Assembly (NCBI GenBank): GCA_038203875.1
Contig: JBBRDN010000002.1
Coordinates: forward strand, 1-64,000
Reading direction: 5' to 3'
Source: CANJSG01 sp038203875
GTDB taxonomy: Bacteria; Verrucomicrobiota; Verrucomicrobiia; Limisphaerales; CANJSG01
Length of the DNA stretch: 64,000 bases
Part shown: positions 44,587 to 53,992 of the stretch, in pieces
Layout of the letters: every line of letters begins with the position of its first letter
Numbering within the stretch: the stretch's first letter is position 1
Translations under genes and position numbers: made by a program
The notes under the pieces: generated by a model
The model's database searches: none
What the model saw: only the letters and a program-made list of their open reading frames with translations
Told to the model about the DNA's origin: nothing

Positions 44587-45249
44587 ATGGAATGGATCAA
44601 GCAGCTCATCGATTTCGTCCTGCACGTCAACGTGCACCTGGCCGAACTCGTGCAGAGTTACGGTCCGTGGATCTACCTCATCCTGTTCCTGATCGTGTTC
44701 TGCGAGACCGGCCTAGTGGTAACGCCCATCCTACCCGGTGATTCCCTGCTCTTCGCTGCTGGCGCCCTCGCGGCCACGGGTGGAATGAACCCCTTCATTC
44801 TCTGCCTGGTCCTGATCACCGCCGCGATTCTCGGCGACACGGCCAACTATTGGATCGGCAAAAAATCCGGCCACGTCCTCCAACGGAAGTTCCCGCGAAT
44901 CGTGAAGCCGGAGTATCTCCTCCGGACCAACGTGTTTTTCGAGCGCTACGGCGGGAAGACGATCATCTTCGCGCGCTTTGTTCCCATTGTGCGGACGTTT
45001 GCACCATTCGTGGCGGGTGCGGGCGCGATGACCTATGGGCGCTTCATGATGTTCAACGTGGTTGGCGCGTTTCTGTGGGTCCTGCTGCTGGTCCCGGCCG
45101 GCTACTTCTTTGCCAACTTCGAGTTCGTGAAGAAGAATTTCTCGGCGGTCATCCTTGCCATCATTGTTCTCTCCATCCTCCCAGGCGTGGTCGAGTTCCT
45201 CCGTGAACGCAGCCGGATCAAGCGGGAAAAGTTGAACGGCGCGAGGTAA
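44587..45249 (+). CDS. DedA family membrane protein
   Basis: Inner-membrane DedA/SNARE-associated family protein, involved in lipid flipping and membrane homeostasis. Family hallmarks: FCETGLVVTPILPGDSLLFA, GDTANYWIGKKSG, FFERYGGKTIIFARFVPIVR (the conserved GxxxxxxxRFxPxxR), TFAPFVAGAGAMTYGRFM. Four to five hydrophobic segments and a basic C-terminal tail. 220 residues. Confidence 0.95.
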   Translation: MEWIKQLIDFVLHVNVHLAELVQSYGPWIYLILFLIVFCETGLVVTPILPGDSLLFAAGALAATGGMNPFILCLVLITAAILGDTANYWIGKKSGHVLQRKFPRIVKPEYLLRTNVFFERYGGKTIIFARFVPIVRTFAPFVAGAGAMTYGRFMMFNVVGAFLWVLLLVPAGYFFANFEFVKKNFSAVILAIIVLSILPGVVEFLRERSRIKREKLNGAR

Positions 45250-45304
45250 CCCGAATCCGGCGACCGCAGGCTAACGAAATCGCTTCGAGACGACCAACCC
45301 ACGG

Positions 45305-45976
45305 TCACTCCGAGGTAATGCCCGGAATCTCCCGCGCCGGCGGAGCTTTCACAAACGACACGGCACGCAGGTAAATCGGCTCGATCTGGAAGGCAGGCAG
45401 GAAATTCGTCCGCATCGCGGCGAGCTGACCTAGGACCGCGGCATCGGGCAGAACGCGCCGTCCGGTGAGCTTGGTTTCCACGGCGGCATCGGGACCAATC
45501 AACGCCTCGTCCGGCTGCCGCGCTGCCAACACCTGGTCTGTGGAGATGATCCGAAGCGGTTCTTCCACGGACCACTCGCCTTCCGTCACGCGGTAGGCGG
45601 TGTGGTAAAACTCCCCCCGCTGCGCATCGACGACCACGTGCACACGCCCGCGCAGGCCTTCACGGCGGGCCTGTTCCGCCAGACAATCCACACTGCTCAC
45701 GCCGATGGTCTTCACGCCCGTGCCAAGCTGCCAGCCCTGCGCAGTCGCCAATGCGATGCGGATGCCGGTGTAGGATCCGGGTCCGATTCCGATGGCGATG
45801 GCCCCGATGGCTTCCCGCTGGATGCCCGCCTCGCCCAAGGCTGTTTCAGTCAGGCCCAACGCGTGGGTTTGCCGGCCGCCCTGCTCGTCAGCGCGGCCGG
45901 CAACACGCCCAGTTACCGCATCCACCACGGCGACACCACGGCGGTCCGAAGAGAATTCAAAGGCCAAGATCCACAT
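45305..45976 (-). CDS. tsaB: tRNA threonylcarbamoyladenosine biosynthesis protein TsaB
   Basis: Inactive ASKHA-fold partner of TsaD in the t6A37 tRNA modification complex. The N-terminus WILAFEFSSDRRGVAVVD, the segment GIGPGSYTGIRIALATAQGW and VVDAQRGEFYH are characteristic. 223 residues. ATG 45976 is used; the reading frame extends upstream but overlaps tsaE. It overlaps the tsaE 3' end by 20 nt, so the two are co-translated. Its other partner tsaD is not in the window. Confidence 0.92.
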   Translation of the reverse strand: MWILAFEFSSDRRGVAVVDAVTGRVAGRADEQGGRQTHALGLTETALGEAGIQREAIGAIAIGIGPGSYTGIRIALATAQGWQLGTGVKTIGVSSVDCLAEQARREGLRGRVHVVVDAQRGEFYHTAYRVTEGEWSVEEPLRIISTDQVLAARQPDEALIGPDAAVETKLTGRRVLPDAAVLGQLAAMRTNFLPAFQIEPIYLRAVSFVKAPPAREIPGITSE

Positions 45977-46442
45977 GACGAATTCGCCGTTCGGTTTCGT
46001 TGATCGACTCGATACGCACAACGCGGATCCAACCGTCCGCCGCGTTGGACGACTTTGAACATCCAACTTCAAACCTTGACCCGAGGTCCGGCCGCCACCG
46101 CTCGATCCATTCGACGACCGACACGCCCTCCGGTTGGACGAGATACGGCTCGAGCCCGGCACCGATGATCTGTTCCGGCGTATCGAGGCGGTAGAGGTCC
46201 AAGTGAGCCAAAGGCAACAGCCCGTCGGAATATTCGTTGATCAGCCCAAAAGTAGGCGATGTGACCTTGCCCCGGCACCCGAGACCACGGGCCAGTCCTT
46301 TCACAAGCTGTGTCTTGCCCGCACCAAGATCACCGCTCAGTCCGATGACCCAGCCGGACTTGGCCTCGGCGGCCCAATGTTCGCCGAGCGCCATGGTTTC
46401 CTCGGGCGAGCGCGTGATGGTTTCGTGAACGGGGCTCATCAT
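45957..46442 (-). CDS. tsaE: tRNA threonylcarbamoyladenosine biosynthesis ATPase TsaE
   Basis: P-loop ATPase of the t6A complex. Walker A is GLSGDLGAGKTQLVKGLARG; TSPTFGLINEY and AHLDLYRLD are the family blocks. 161 residues. ATG 46442 overlaps the last base of the thiL stop codon (TGATG); an adjacent ATG at 46439 is equally possible. The order thiL-tsaE-tsaB indicates one transcript. Confidence 0.93.
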   Translation of the reverse strand: MMSPVHETITRSPEETMALGEHWAAEAKSGWVIGLSGDLGAGKTQLVKGLARGLGCRGKVTSPTFGLINEYSDGLLPLAHLDLYRLDTPEQIIGAGLEPYLVQPEGVSVVEWIERWRPDLGSRFEVGCSKSSNAADGWIRVVRIESINETERRIRHVDLGL

Positions 46443-47386
46443 CACGCCACTCCATTGCCCTGGAAGTGCACGTAGCCGCCGACATCGAAACCCCGGAGTC
46501 CCCGTTCGTCGCGCAGACGCAGCCCCGGCTCCTCCGTGATACGGCCGATGCAGGTCAGCTTCACTTCGGGGAACTTCCCCTTCCATCCATCGAGCACGGC
46601 GACGGCGTCGCGGCTGGCGACGGTAAAGACGAGTTCGAAGTCCTCGCCGTCGGTGAGCGCGGCGAGCAACGGAGGTTTGGACGATGAGTCCCCCTTCGAC
46701 TGCGCCCGGGCTTCGCGGGTGATCGGAATGGACCGTGACAACAACTCGGCGCCGACGCCGCTCGCCTGGAGGATGTGCCGGAGATCTCCCGCCAACCCGT
46801 CGCTCACATCCATCATCGCGTGAATACAGCCGACACCGGCCAGCCATGCGCCTTCGGCCAGTCGAGGCTCGAAATCAAGATGCCGGCCCTGCAGGGATCC
46901 ACCGAGTTCGCCGCTGACGAAGATGGCGTCGCCAACCTTCGCACCCGACCGCAGCAACGCCTGGCCGCGGGGAACCGTTCCGAGAACCGAGACGGAAATC
47001 AGAAGCCGATCGGGATTCGTCGTCGTCTCCCCGCCGACAATTGCTGTGCCGGTGCGGACGGCCAACGCGTTCAGACCGGCGTAGATCCTTTCCACCCGCG
47101 CGGCATCGAAGTCCTTTGGTAATCCAAGGGTGATCAATGCGGCTGTCGGAGTTCCGCCCATCGCGGCGATGTCGCTCAGGCAACGCGCGAGGGCCTTGTG
47201 GCCGATGCGTTCCGGCTCGGTATCAGCGGTGAAGTGGACGCCCTCGACCACGGCGTCGGTCTTGAGGAGCAACTGCCGGTCACCACCAAGGTCCAGCACG
47301 GCGCAATCATCGCCGGGGCCGACGACGACGGCGGAATTGGACGGAACCGAGCGGGTGAGCCGGGCGATCAACTGGAATTCGTTCAT
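46442..47386 (-). CDS. thiL: Thiamine-monophosphate kinase
   Basis: Phosphorylates thiamine monophosphate to thiamine pyrophosphate, the last step of cofactor synthesis. PurM/ThiL-like ATP-grasp-related fold: VVVGPGDDCAVLDLGGDRQL, then LKTDAVVEGVHF, ARCLSDIAAMGGTPTAALIT, and the C-terminal AMMDVSDGLAGDLRHIL and LTDGEDFELVFTV. 314 residues from ATG 47386. The product TPP serves the sucA E1 enzyme elsewhere in the window. Confidence 0.94.
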   Translation of the reverse strand: MNEFQLIARLTRSVPSNSAVVVGPGDDCAVLDLGGDRQLLLKTDAVVEGVHFTADTEPERIGHKALARCLSDIAAMGGTPTAALITLGLPKDFDAARVERIYAGLNALAVRTGTAIVGGETTTNPDRLLISVSVLGTVPRGQALLRSGAKVGDAIFVSGELGGSLQGRHLDFEPRLAEGAWLAGVGCIHAMMDVSDGLAGDLRHILQASGVGAELLSRSIPITREARAQSKGDSSSKPPLLAALTDGEDFELVFTVASRDAVAVLDGWKGKFPEVKLTCIGRITEEPGLRLRDERGLRGFDVGGYVHFQGNGVA

Positions 47387-47390
47387 TCGG

Positions 47391-48176
47391 TCAGAGCAGC
47401 TGGAAGCGCTTCCACCACTCAACTATCTGGGTCTGGAACCAGATGAAGAAGAAGTTTGTCAGGTTGAACAGACAATGGGTCGCGATCGGCACAAGCAGGT
47501 TGCCGCTGCGGACGTAGAGCCACGCCAGCAAAGCCCCGAACAGCGTCAGCGGAATGAAGGAGATCTTGTTGAAGTGGGAAAGACCGAAGATCACGGCCGT
47601 GCCCCAGATCGCCACCCGGAACCAACCGCGATCGCGGAAGAACGGAACGAGGATCCCCCGGAAGAGCAGTTCCTCGATGACGGGGGCCATCACGACGGCC
47701 GCGACTCCATAGTAGATTCGACGCCACGCCGGCAGCTCGCCCTGAAGGATCTGCACCACCTGCTGGGGCGGCGCTGCGACGTTGACCTGGGTCAACGCGA
47801 TGGCCGACAGCTGCTGGAGCGCCCAGGCCATCGGCAGGAAAACCAGGACCGCGGCGATGCTGACAAACGAATTGGAAAACCAGCGTCCGCTCCGGAAACC
47901 AAACGCCTCGGACCAGGTCATCTTGTGCCGCGAGAGGAACAGGCTCACCCAGATGATCGTGCCGGCCTGCAGCCCGGTGTTCCCGAGAAGCATGGTGAAG
48001 AATTCGGCGTTCTCCTTGGTCATGCCCGGCCAGAATTTGGTGACTCCCAGACCGATCGACATGGCGATGAAGACCGACGTGAACACGCCGAGGAACAGCG
48101 TGAACACTTCGTATTTGTCCCATTTCTTTGCTGATAACACCGGCCGGAATCTCCGGTCCGCCGAATCAAACTTCAA
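47391..48176 (-). CDS. CPBP family intramembrane metalloprotease
   Basis: CAAX prenyl protease/bacteriocin-processing (CPBP, ABI) family. Eight or so hydrophobic segments; the motif 1 Glu pair is in VIEELLFRGIL, and the later His are in FGLSHFNKI and LLVPIATHCLFNLTNF. 261 residues. Substrate unknown; some relatives give bacteriocin immunity. Its stop lies 4 nt before the thiL start, forming one unit with thiL-tsaE-tsaB. Confidence 0.9.
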   Translation of the reverse strand: MKFDSADRRFRPVLSAKKWDKYEVFTLFLGVFTSVFIAMSIGLGVTKFWPGMTKENAEFFTMLLGNTGLQAGTIIWVSLFLSRHKMTWSEAFGFRSGRWFSNSFVSIAAVLVFLPMAWALQQLSAIALTQVNVAAPPQQVVQILQGELPAWRRIYYGVAAVVMAPVIEELLFRGILVPFFRDRGWFRVAIWGTAVIFGLSHFNKISFIPLTLFGALLAWLYVRSGNLLVPIATHCLFNLTNFFFIWFQTQIVEWWKRFQLL

Positions 48177-48250
48177 TCGCGGACTCTGCAGTCACGTTTC
48201 TCCACGCGATGGTGTTTGGCGGCTTCGTCCGGGTTTGTCAGGTTGGCTCC

Positions 48251-49453
48251 GTGCCTGAACACGCCCCATCCGCCGCCGACCCGATCGCCACTTGGTTCGA
48301 CCATCTTAAACGCAGCCTGACGGAAGGTCGGTTCGTCCGTGTCACCCTCTCGGCCACCAAGGACCACTCGTTGCCGGAACGGATCATCGGCCGACTGGTT
48401 GAGCTGAAGGAAGGCACGCACCTCAGCTGCACCCTGCGCCGCAGCAACAAGGACGAGACGAAGAATATCCCTCTCGCCACCGCCGCGACCTGGCTACGTG
48501 ACCGGGTCGGCCACGAGTTCCGATCAGCCCTGCTTCAGACCACATCGCGTGACTGGCAACTCCACGCGAACCCCAAGGGCCTGTGGAAGCTCGTCGCACA
48601 CAAGGCGACGACCTCGCAGGCGCCGGATCGCACGCACAACACGGCTTCGCAATACTTGTTGGCGGCAAGCGCAGCCGACTGGCTCGCCGGCCTCGGCGTC
48701 GTCGATACCGACGGGCGCGTCCGGGAAAGGATGGGCGACAAACACCGCCAGATTCAGCGTTATACGGAAATCCTGAACCACCTCGTCCGCGACCTCGACT
48801 GGCAACAGGACAACGCCGCCCCGGTCATCGCCGACATGGGCTCAGGCAAGGCCTACCTGACCTTCGCAGTCTGGCAATTGCTTCGACGCCAGATGGGGAT
48901 CAAGGCCCGCATCATCGGCGTGGAAGAACGGCCCGAACTCGTGCAGACATGCACCGCCCTTGCCTCGAAGATCAAGGCGGATGGGCTGGAGTTTCGAGCG
49001 GGTGACATTGCGTCGGCCGACCTGCCGGCGATCGATGGACTCATCGCATTGCACGCCTGCAACACCGCCACCGACGCGGCCATTCTCCGCGGCATCGACT
49101 CCGGCGCGCGGCTGATCGTGGTCGCCCCGTGCTGCCACAAGGAAGTGCGGCCGCAGCTCGGTTCACCCGTGGCTTTGGCGCCGGTCCTCGCGCACGGTTT
49201 ATTCAAAGAACGGTTCGCCGAATGGGTGACGGATGGCTTGCGGACTCTGTTCCTCGAGTGGGCGGGCTACAAAGTCCGCGTGATCGAGTTTGTCGACGCC
49301 GGCCACACGCCGAAGAACTTGATGCTCGCGGCGGTCCGCGTGGCGGAGCCGTTCAGTCAGAAGGAAGTCTGGGAGCAGATCGTCAGCCTGAAAACATTCG
49401 CAGGCGTTGGCCACCATGCTTTGGACGAGCTTCTCACGCATGTCCACCCGTAG
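48251..49453 (+). CDS. SAM-dependent methyltransferase (Methyltransf_32/METTL25-like)
   Basis: After a variable N-terminal region (to about residue 150), DKHRQIQRYTEILNHLV leads into SAM motif I VIADMGSGKAYLTFAVW (about 195-211). This is followed by RIIGVEERPELVQTC, LIALHACNTATDAAI and VVAPCCHKEVRPQL. The PCCHK motif defines the Methyltransf_32 type, related to eukaryotic METTL25; the target is unknown. GTG 48251 is the likely start; earlier in-frame starts (48128, 48209) intrude on the divergent CPBP gene or its leader. Confidence 0.85.
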   Translation: MPEHAPSAADPIATWFDHLKRSLTEGRFVRVTLSATKDHSLPERIIGRLVELKEGTHLSCTLRRSNKDETKNIPLATAATWLRDRVGHEFRSALLQTTSRDWQLHANPKGLWKLVAHKATTSQAPDRTHNTASQYLLAASAADWLAGLGVVDTDGRVRERMGDKHRQIQRYTEILNHLVRDLDWQQDNAAPVIADMGSGKAYLTFAVWQLLRRQMGIKARIIGVEERPELVQTCTALASKIKADGLEFRAGDIASADLPAIDGLIALHACNTATDAAILRGIDSGARLIVVAPCCHKEVRPQLGSPVALAPVLAHGLFKERFAEWVTDGLRTLFLEWAGYKVRVIEFVDAGHTPKNLMLAAVRVAEPFSQKEVWEQIVSLKTFAGVGHHALDELLTHVHP

Positions 49454-49700
49454 CCGCTGAGGTGATTTCCGGGGCTGCCGACGTCGTCAAAGGCATGCTC
49501 GAACTGCTGCCCGGCAACGACGGAGTTGTCCGTAGCCGAGGGCGCGTTGGTCATACACGCCAGTCGGCCGGATCGCGTGGACATGGTTTCTGGTTTCATT
49601 GACAGAAGTGCTCTTAAAAGCGCGCTTTTCGGCCCAAAGCTGTGCGGCAGGCGCGGGTGGTCGACATTCTCCGCCGCCGCCTGGGCGGCGCGAACTTTCT

Positions 49701-50027
49701 TCAAATCTTTTCCCGGGATACCGGCGTTTCAGACGCGCTTTTGGAGCGAAGTTTCCGCCGAACAAATAATGTGAGTCCAACGGCCGCGATGCCCGGAAGG
49801 AGAACGAAAATCACATATGGATAGACGAAGTATGCAAGGCCGGAGGATAGGTATTCCGGAGAATAGCGGTCTGGCGGGCCATCCAGAATGAGGACTGCGA
49901 CAGCAACAAGAACGAGACTTACCAGTGCAGTTCTGAGGCAGAGATTCCAGAAAGTCCGCCGATGAAACCACGCCAGAAGTCCGCCGACAAAAACGGCAAC
50001 AATACTGAAAAGTAAGAGAGCTTCCAT
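49701..50027 (-). CDS. Small membrane protein of unknown function
   Basis: 108 residues with three hydrophobic segments: ALLLFSIVAVFVGGLLAWFH, LCLRTALVSLVLVAVAVLIL and FVYPYVIFVLLPGIAAVGLT, then a basic tail (VRRKLRSKSASE). No family recognised. Less GC-rich than its neighbours. ATG 50027 is chosen; an upstream in-frame start at 50117 overlaps the next gene's end. Positions 49454-49700 between it and the methyltransferase hold nothing I can support. Confidence 0.65.
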   Translation of the reverse strand: MEALLLFSIVAVFVGGLLAWFHRRTFWNLCLRTALVSLVLVAVAVLILDGPPDRYSPEYLSSGLAYFVYPYVIFVLLPGIAAVGLTLFVRRKLRSKSASETPVSREKI

Positions 50028-50097
50028 AGGTGGCCACCTTCCGTTACTCGAGTCGTGATATCTATATCCGTAGTAGATCGGCCCCCACGCGCGGAGG

Positions 50098-51894
50098 CTA
50101 CTTTGATTCAACCACACTGGTGGTGCGGAACAGCGGGGGAAGCGGATCGATGCGCTGAAGCTTGCCGCCCGGCCAAACGACAGTCACCTCATCGACCTTT
50201 CCGCCGCCCAGGCCAAAGGTGATCGGCAATTCGGACTGCGACAGGTAGCCGCGCGTCGGCATGACCTGACGATGGAGCACCTGGGTCCCCGAACGCACCC
50301 GGACCCACGCCCCGATCGCGTCGCGGTTGGCCGAGGTGCCGATCAGCTTCAGTCGGAGCCAATTCTTCCCAGCCTTGAGATCGTTCCGCAGGAGCAACGG
50401 CGGTCCGCCGATTTGGGTCAGCACGACGTCCAGATCGCCGTCGCCGTCGATGTCGGCAAAGGCCGAGCCGCGTCCGACGATCGGCGGGAACAGGTTCGTC
50501 GCCGAGCCGACGGCCGGAGCCAGTTCAAACCCTTCCAACTTGGCGCCCCGACGATTCCAGAAAAGCTGGGCCGACTGCCGGTAGCGCTGATCGGGAAACG
50601 CCTTGGCAATCTCGGGTTCGATGTGGCCGTTGGACGTCAGGAGATCGAGATGCCCGTCGAGATCGTAGTCGAAGAAGCAGACGCCGAAGGTGAGCGCGTG
50701 CCGGCTGGCGTTGCCGATGCCGAGGCCGATGGCCTCATCGGCGAACATCATGGGATCACGCCGCGAGACGTAGAGCGCGGTCATCTCGTTGGCGAAATTC
50801 CCGATCGCAACACCCATCGCGCTGTCGTCGAACCGCGCGGTGTCGATGCCCATGGCGCCACGTATGCCGCCAAAGCTGTCGAGGGCGATGTAGCTGCGCA
50901 TGCCGATCTCCTTGAAGGTGCCGTTGCGTTCGTTGTGGAAGACGAAGTTGCGCACGGTGTCGTTCGCCACGATCAGGTCGATCCACCCATCGCCGTCGAG
51001 ATCGACCGGCGCGACACCGAGCGCCTTGGCCAGCGGACCGCCATTGGAGGTGTTCGTGACGCGGATGCCGGCCGCTTCGGAGACGTCGGTGAACCGGCCG
51101 TTCCCGTCGTTGCGGAACAGTTGGCAATGCAGCCCCTCGTAGTTCATGGGCGGTCCATAGGCGCGGCCGATCCCGGGCAGCGTGTAGTTCACCTTGCGGT
51201 CGATCTCCGGCGACCAACGAACGTAGCTGGCGATGAAGAGATCAAGCCGGCCGTCGTTGTTGAAATCGATGAACGAGGCGCTGGTGTTCCATGTGTTGGT
51301 CCCTCCGGCGATGCCCGCAAACGAAGTGACATCACGAAATTTGCCGGCGCCCAGATTGCGGAACAAACGGCTGCCACCGACGCCCGTGATCAAGACGTCG
51401 ACCCAGCCGTCGTTGTCGTAGTCGCCTACGGCGACGCCCATGCCGTAAAGCGGCACGTCGAGCCCGGAACCGGCGGTCACATCGGTGAACCGGCCGGAGC
51501 CGTCGTTGCGATACAAGGCAGCCGTAGTTTGTCCGGCGTTCCGGTCCCAACCGGTGCCGTTGATAAAGAGAAGATCGGGCGCGCCGTCGGCATCGAAGTC
51601 GAGGAACGCGACACCGCCACCCATGGTTTCCGGCAGCCACTTGGAGCCGGTCGCACCGTTGTTGTGGATGAACGAAATTCCGGCCGCCTTCGTGATGTCG
51701 GAAAACGCCGCAGCCGGAGCCAACGCGGATTTGCCCGATGCATCGGAGGCTAGTTGACCCGATGTCCGCGACTTCATCACGAACGCCAGCGCTCCCAACA
51801 GGAGGACCGCCGCCAGGACGAGGACTCCGAAAACCCAGACGAACTGGCGCGTCGCGCTGCCGGCGATGGCGTTGGGCTTAGGCGGGGGCTTCAC
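50098..51894 (-). CDS. ASPIC/UnbV (CRTAC1-like) FG-GAP repeat protein
   Basis: Membrane-anchored (WVFGVLVLAAVLLLGALAFV near the N-terminus) surface protein with FG-GAP/VCBS beta-propeller repeats. Repeats show the DxDxDGxxD calcium pattern: AFLDFDADGAPDLLFIN, VGDYDNDGWVDVLITG, DFNNDGRLDLFIASY, DLDGDGWIDLIVAND, FFDYDLDGHLDLLTSNG, DIDGDGDLDVVLTQ. An ASPIC/UnbV domain is at the C-terminus (LRLKLIGTSANRDAIGAWV, then GYLSQSELPITFGLG). Common in Verrucomicrobia; role unknown, perhaps adhesion or substrate binding. Faces divergently from psd. Confidence 0.9.
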   Translation of the reverse strand: MKPPPKPNAIAGSATRQFVWVFGVLVLAAVLLLGALAFVMKSRTSGQLASDASGKSALAPAAAFSDITKAAGISFIHNNGATGSKWLPETMGGGVAFLDFDADGAPDLLFINGTGWDRNAGQTTAALYRNDGSGRFTDVTAGSGLDVPLYGMGVAVGDYDNDGWVDVLITGVGGSRLFRNLGAGKFRDVTSFAGIAGGTNTWNTSASFIDFNNDGRLDLFIASYVRWSPEIDRKVNYTLPGIGRAYGPPMNYEGLHCQLFRNDGNGRFTDVSEAAGIRVTNTSNGGPLAKALGVAPVDLDGDGWIDLIVANDTVRNFVFHNERNGTFKEIGMRSYIALDSFGGIRGAMGIDTARFDDSAMGVAIGNFANEMTALYVSRRDPMMFADEAIGLGIGNASRHALTFGVCFFDYDLDGHLDLLTSNGHIEPEIAKAFPDQRYRQSAQLFWNRRGAKLEGFELAPAVGSATNLFPPIVGRGSAFADIDGDGDLDVVLTQIGGPPLLLRNDLKAGKNWLRLKLIGTSANRDAIGAWVRVRSGTQVLHRQVMPTRGYLSQSELPITFGLGGGKVDEVTVVWPGGKLQRIDPLPPLFRTTSVVESK

Positions 51895-51975
51895 AGTGCG
51901 GAGAGACTAGGACGCCTCCACCGACGATGTCATGCGCCGAACAACCGGGGCTTCTCCTGTCCGGAATCCCGCTCC

Positions 51976-52890
51976 ATGCTCCGCGCGTTCATGGCAGCCG
52001 ACCCCATCCAGTTCTTCAACCGTTACACGGGCCGCGTCGAGACCGAGCAGGTCTATGGCGAAGCCTTCATGCGACTGGTCTACGGCAATCCGCTCGGCAT
52101 CGCGGTGCTGCACGCGGTGGCCAAACGCGCCCTCTTCTCACGCTGGTATGGCTGGCGCATGAACCGCACTGTCAGCCGGGCCAAGGTCGCGCCGTTCATC
52201 CGCAACTACGGACTGGATCCGGCGGAGTTCGCGGACGCGCCCGAGTCCTTCCGCACGTTCAACGAGTTCTTCTACCGCAAACTGAAACCCTCGGCCCGGC
52301 CGGTGGACGCGGCTCCGGACGTCGCGGTGTTCCCGGCCGATGGACGCCATCTTGCGTTGCAGGACGTTTCGACCGCAGAAGGATTCTACGTGAAGGGCCA
52401 GCGGATGAACCTCGCTGACCTTTTCGCCGATGCCGCGCTGGCAAAGGAGTTCGCAGGCGGAACGATCGTCTTCTCGCGGCTTTGTCCGGTGGACTATCAC
52501 CGGTTCCACTTCCCGGTATCCGGCATCGCACCGGCCCCTCGCCTGATCAACGGCCCGCTCTACTCGGTCAGCCCGATCGCACTGCGGCGAAACCTCGCCT
52601 ACCTCTGCGAGAACAAGCGATCACTGTCCGTGATCGAGTCCGAAAGGTTCGGACGAGTCGTCACGTTGGAAGTCGGCGCGACCAACGTCGGGAGCTGGGA
52701 CTACACATTCACGGCCGGCAGCCGCGTGGAGAAAGGCCAGGAGAAGGGGTTTTTCAAGTTCGGAGGTTCGCTTACGATCACGGTGTTCCGGCAAGGCGTG
52801 GTGCGATTGGAGCCCGATCTCATGGAGAACGGAGCACGCCAACGGGAAGTCTATGCCAAGATCGGTGATCGCATGGCGACACTGCGGTGA
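51976..52890 (+). CDS. psd: Phosphatidylserine decarboxylase proenzyme
   Basis: Makes phosphatidylethanolamine at the inner membrane. Family blocks: SFRTFNEFFYRKLKPSARPV, VFPADGRHLALQDV, FSRLCPVDYHRFHFPVSG (catalytic His) and EVGATNVGSW. The autoprocessing Ser is within FKFGGSLTITVF; the usual GST triad appears as GGS, giving a short alpha subunit with the pyruvoyl group. 304 residues. ATG 51976 or ATG 51991 are both possible. Convergent with the rhomboid gene. Confidence 0.92.
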   Translation: MLRAFMAADPIQFFNRYTGRVETEQVYGEAFMRLVYGNPLGIAVLHAVAKRALFSRWYGWRMNRTVSRAKVAPFIRNYGLDPAEFADAPESFRTFNEFFYRKLKPSARPVDAAPDVAVFPADGRHLALQDVSTAEGFYVKGQRMNLADLFADAALAKEFAGGTIVFSRLCPVDYHRFHFPVSGIAPAPRLINGPLYSVSPIALRRNLAYLCENKRSLSVIESERFGRVVTLEVGATNVGSWDYTFTAGSRVEKGQEKGFFKFGGSLTITVFRQGVVRLEPDLMENGARQREVYAKIGDRMATLR

Positions 52891-52900
52891 TGTCCGAATG

Positions 52901-52958
52901 ACGAAGGCCAAGGGCGAAACGAATCAGTCGCCCCGAACTCTCGGGCCTTGGCCTTCGT
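52901..52958. terminator. Hairpin between convergent psd and rhomboid genes
   Basis: Perfect 13-bp arms ACGAAGGCCAAGG (52901-52913) and CCTTGGCCTTCGT (52946-52958) with a 32-nt loop. It probably ends both transcripts. Confidence 0.7.
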
Positions 52959-52964
52959 GCTTCG

Positions 52965-53882
52965 TCATTTCTTCGCCATCTTGGTGCGGGCGGCTTCGAG
53001 GACCTTCTTCTCCCGGTCCGTCAGGCTCTGGATGCCGTGGGCGGAGATCTTGTCGAGGATGGGATCCACCTCCCGGCTGATGTAGTCCGGGGTCACCTCT
53101 GGCACCGAAGCGGAAGCCGTCGGCCTTGCGACGCGAGGTCCAGCCGGCTGCGATGAGCGGCCCGACGTCTTGGGCTCTCCCTTGAATCTCTTGAACCAGG
53201 CGGTGAACGAAAACTCGCTGGTCCAAATCCATTTCACAAAAGCCATGCCGAAGAGCAGTCCGCCCAAGTGAGCGCCATGGGCGACGCCGCCGCTGGGAAT
53301 CAGGATTCCCGTAATCGAAAAGAAGAGGGCAATCCAGAGAAGGAAGATCGCCCGGAATGTCACCGGAAACACGAGGAAGAGGTGCACCGTGATCATCCTG
53401 TGCGGCTCGATGAGCGCGAAGGCGGCGGTCAGGGCGAACGTCGCTGCGGATGCCCCCACTACCTGGCTCCCGAAGTGCAACGGCGCCGCAGCCGACAGGG
53501 CGATCTGCAGCAAGCCACCGATGATCCCCCCTCCCAAATACAGCTTCAGCAACTGGCGAGGCCCCATCAGGTCCTCCAAGTGCCGGCCGAAAAACCAGGT
53601 CGCAAGCATATTGAAGGCAAGATGCAGGATTCCCTGGTGGAGGAACTGGTAGGTCACCAGTTGCCAGAGGAATCCATGGCCGATACCCGCCGGCCCCAGC
53701 GCCAGATACTTCCCGACAAACGCACCGACAATGGATTGGCCCGATGCCGGGTCGGTCGTCCAATAGGTGGCCGTTCCTTCGACCAGATACACCGCGGCGT
53801 TGATGAGGATCAGCACCACCGTCACGGGAACGCCGCGGCTTCGCCACGAAGGCTCCTGCATGTAGCTACGGTCGTGAATCAT
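52965..53882 (-). CDS. Rhomboid family intramembrane serine protease (first of two)
   Basis: Six or seven transmembrane helices with the catalytic Ser in QVVGASAATFALT and the catalytic His in VAHGAHLGGLLFGM. HQGILHLAFNMLATWFFG contains the conserved HxxxN region. A C-terminal soluble tail of about 80 residues ends in EVDPILDKISAHGIQSLTDR, a motif frequent in verrucomicrobial rhomboids. 305 residues from ATG 53882. Substrate unknown. The second rhomboid lies just upstream on the same strand. Confidence 0.92.
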   Translation of the reverse strand: MIHDRSYMQEPSWRSRGVPVTVVLILINAAVYLVEGTATYWTTDPASGQSIVGAFVGKYLALGPAGIGHGFLWQLVTYQFLHQGILHLAFNMLATWFFGRHLEDLMGPRQLLKLYLGGGIIGGLLQIALSAAAPLHFGSQVVGASAATFALTAAFALIEPHRMITVHLFLVFPVTFRAIFLLWIALFFSITGILIPSGGVAHGAHLGGLLFGMAFVKWIWTSEFSFTAWFKRFKGEPKTSGRSSQPAGPRVARPTASASVPEVTPDYISREVDPILDKISAHGIQSLTDREKKVLEAARTKMAKK

Positions 53883-53992
53883 TGATGTGCAATCATACTA
53901 GGACCTCCGCATGGAATCGGCAATCCGCCGTCGTGTTTTCAATTCAACCTCGCCCCAACCCTTCGATCCAGAGGTCCGTCGAGCAAGCCGGC

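Noticed and set aside
49454..49700. Short open frames between the methyltransferase and the small membrane protein
   Set aside because: No start with ribosome site, no recognisable motif, and all frames are short.
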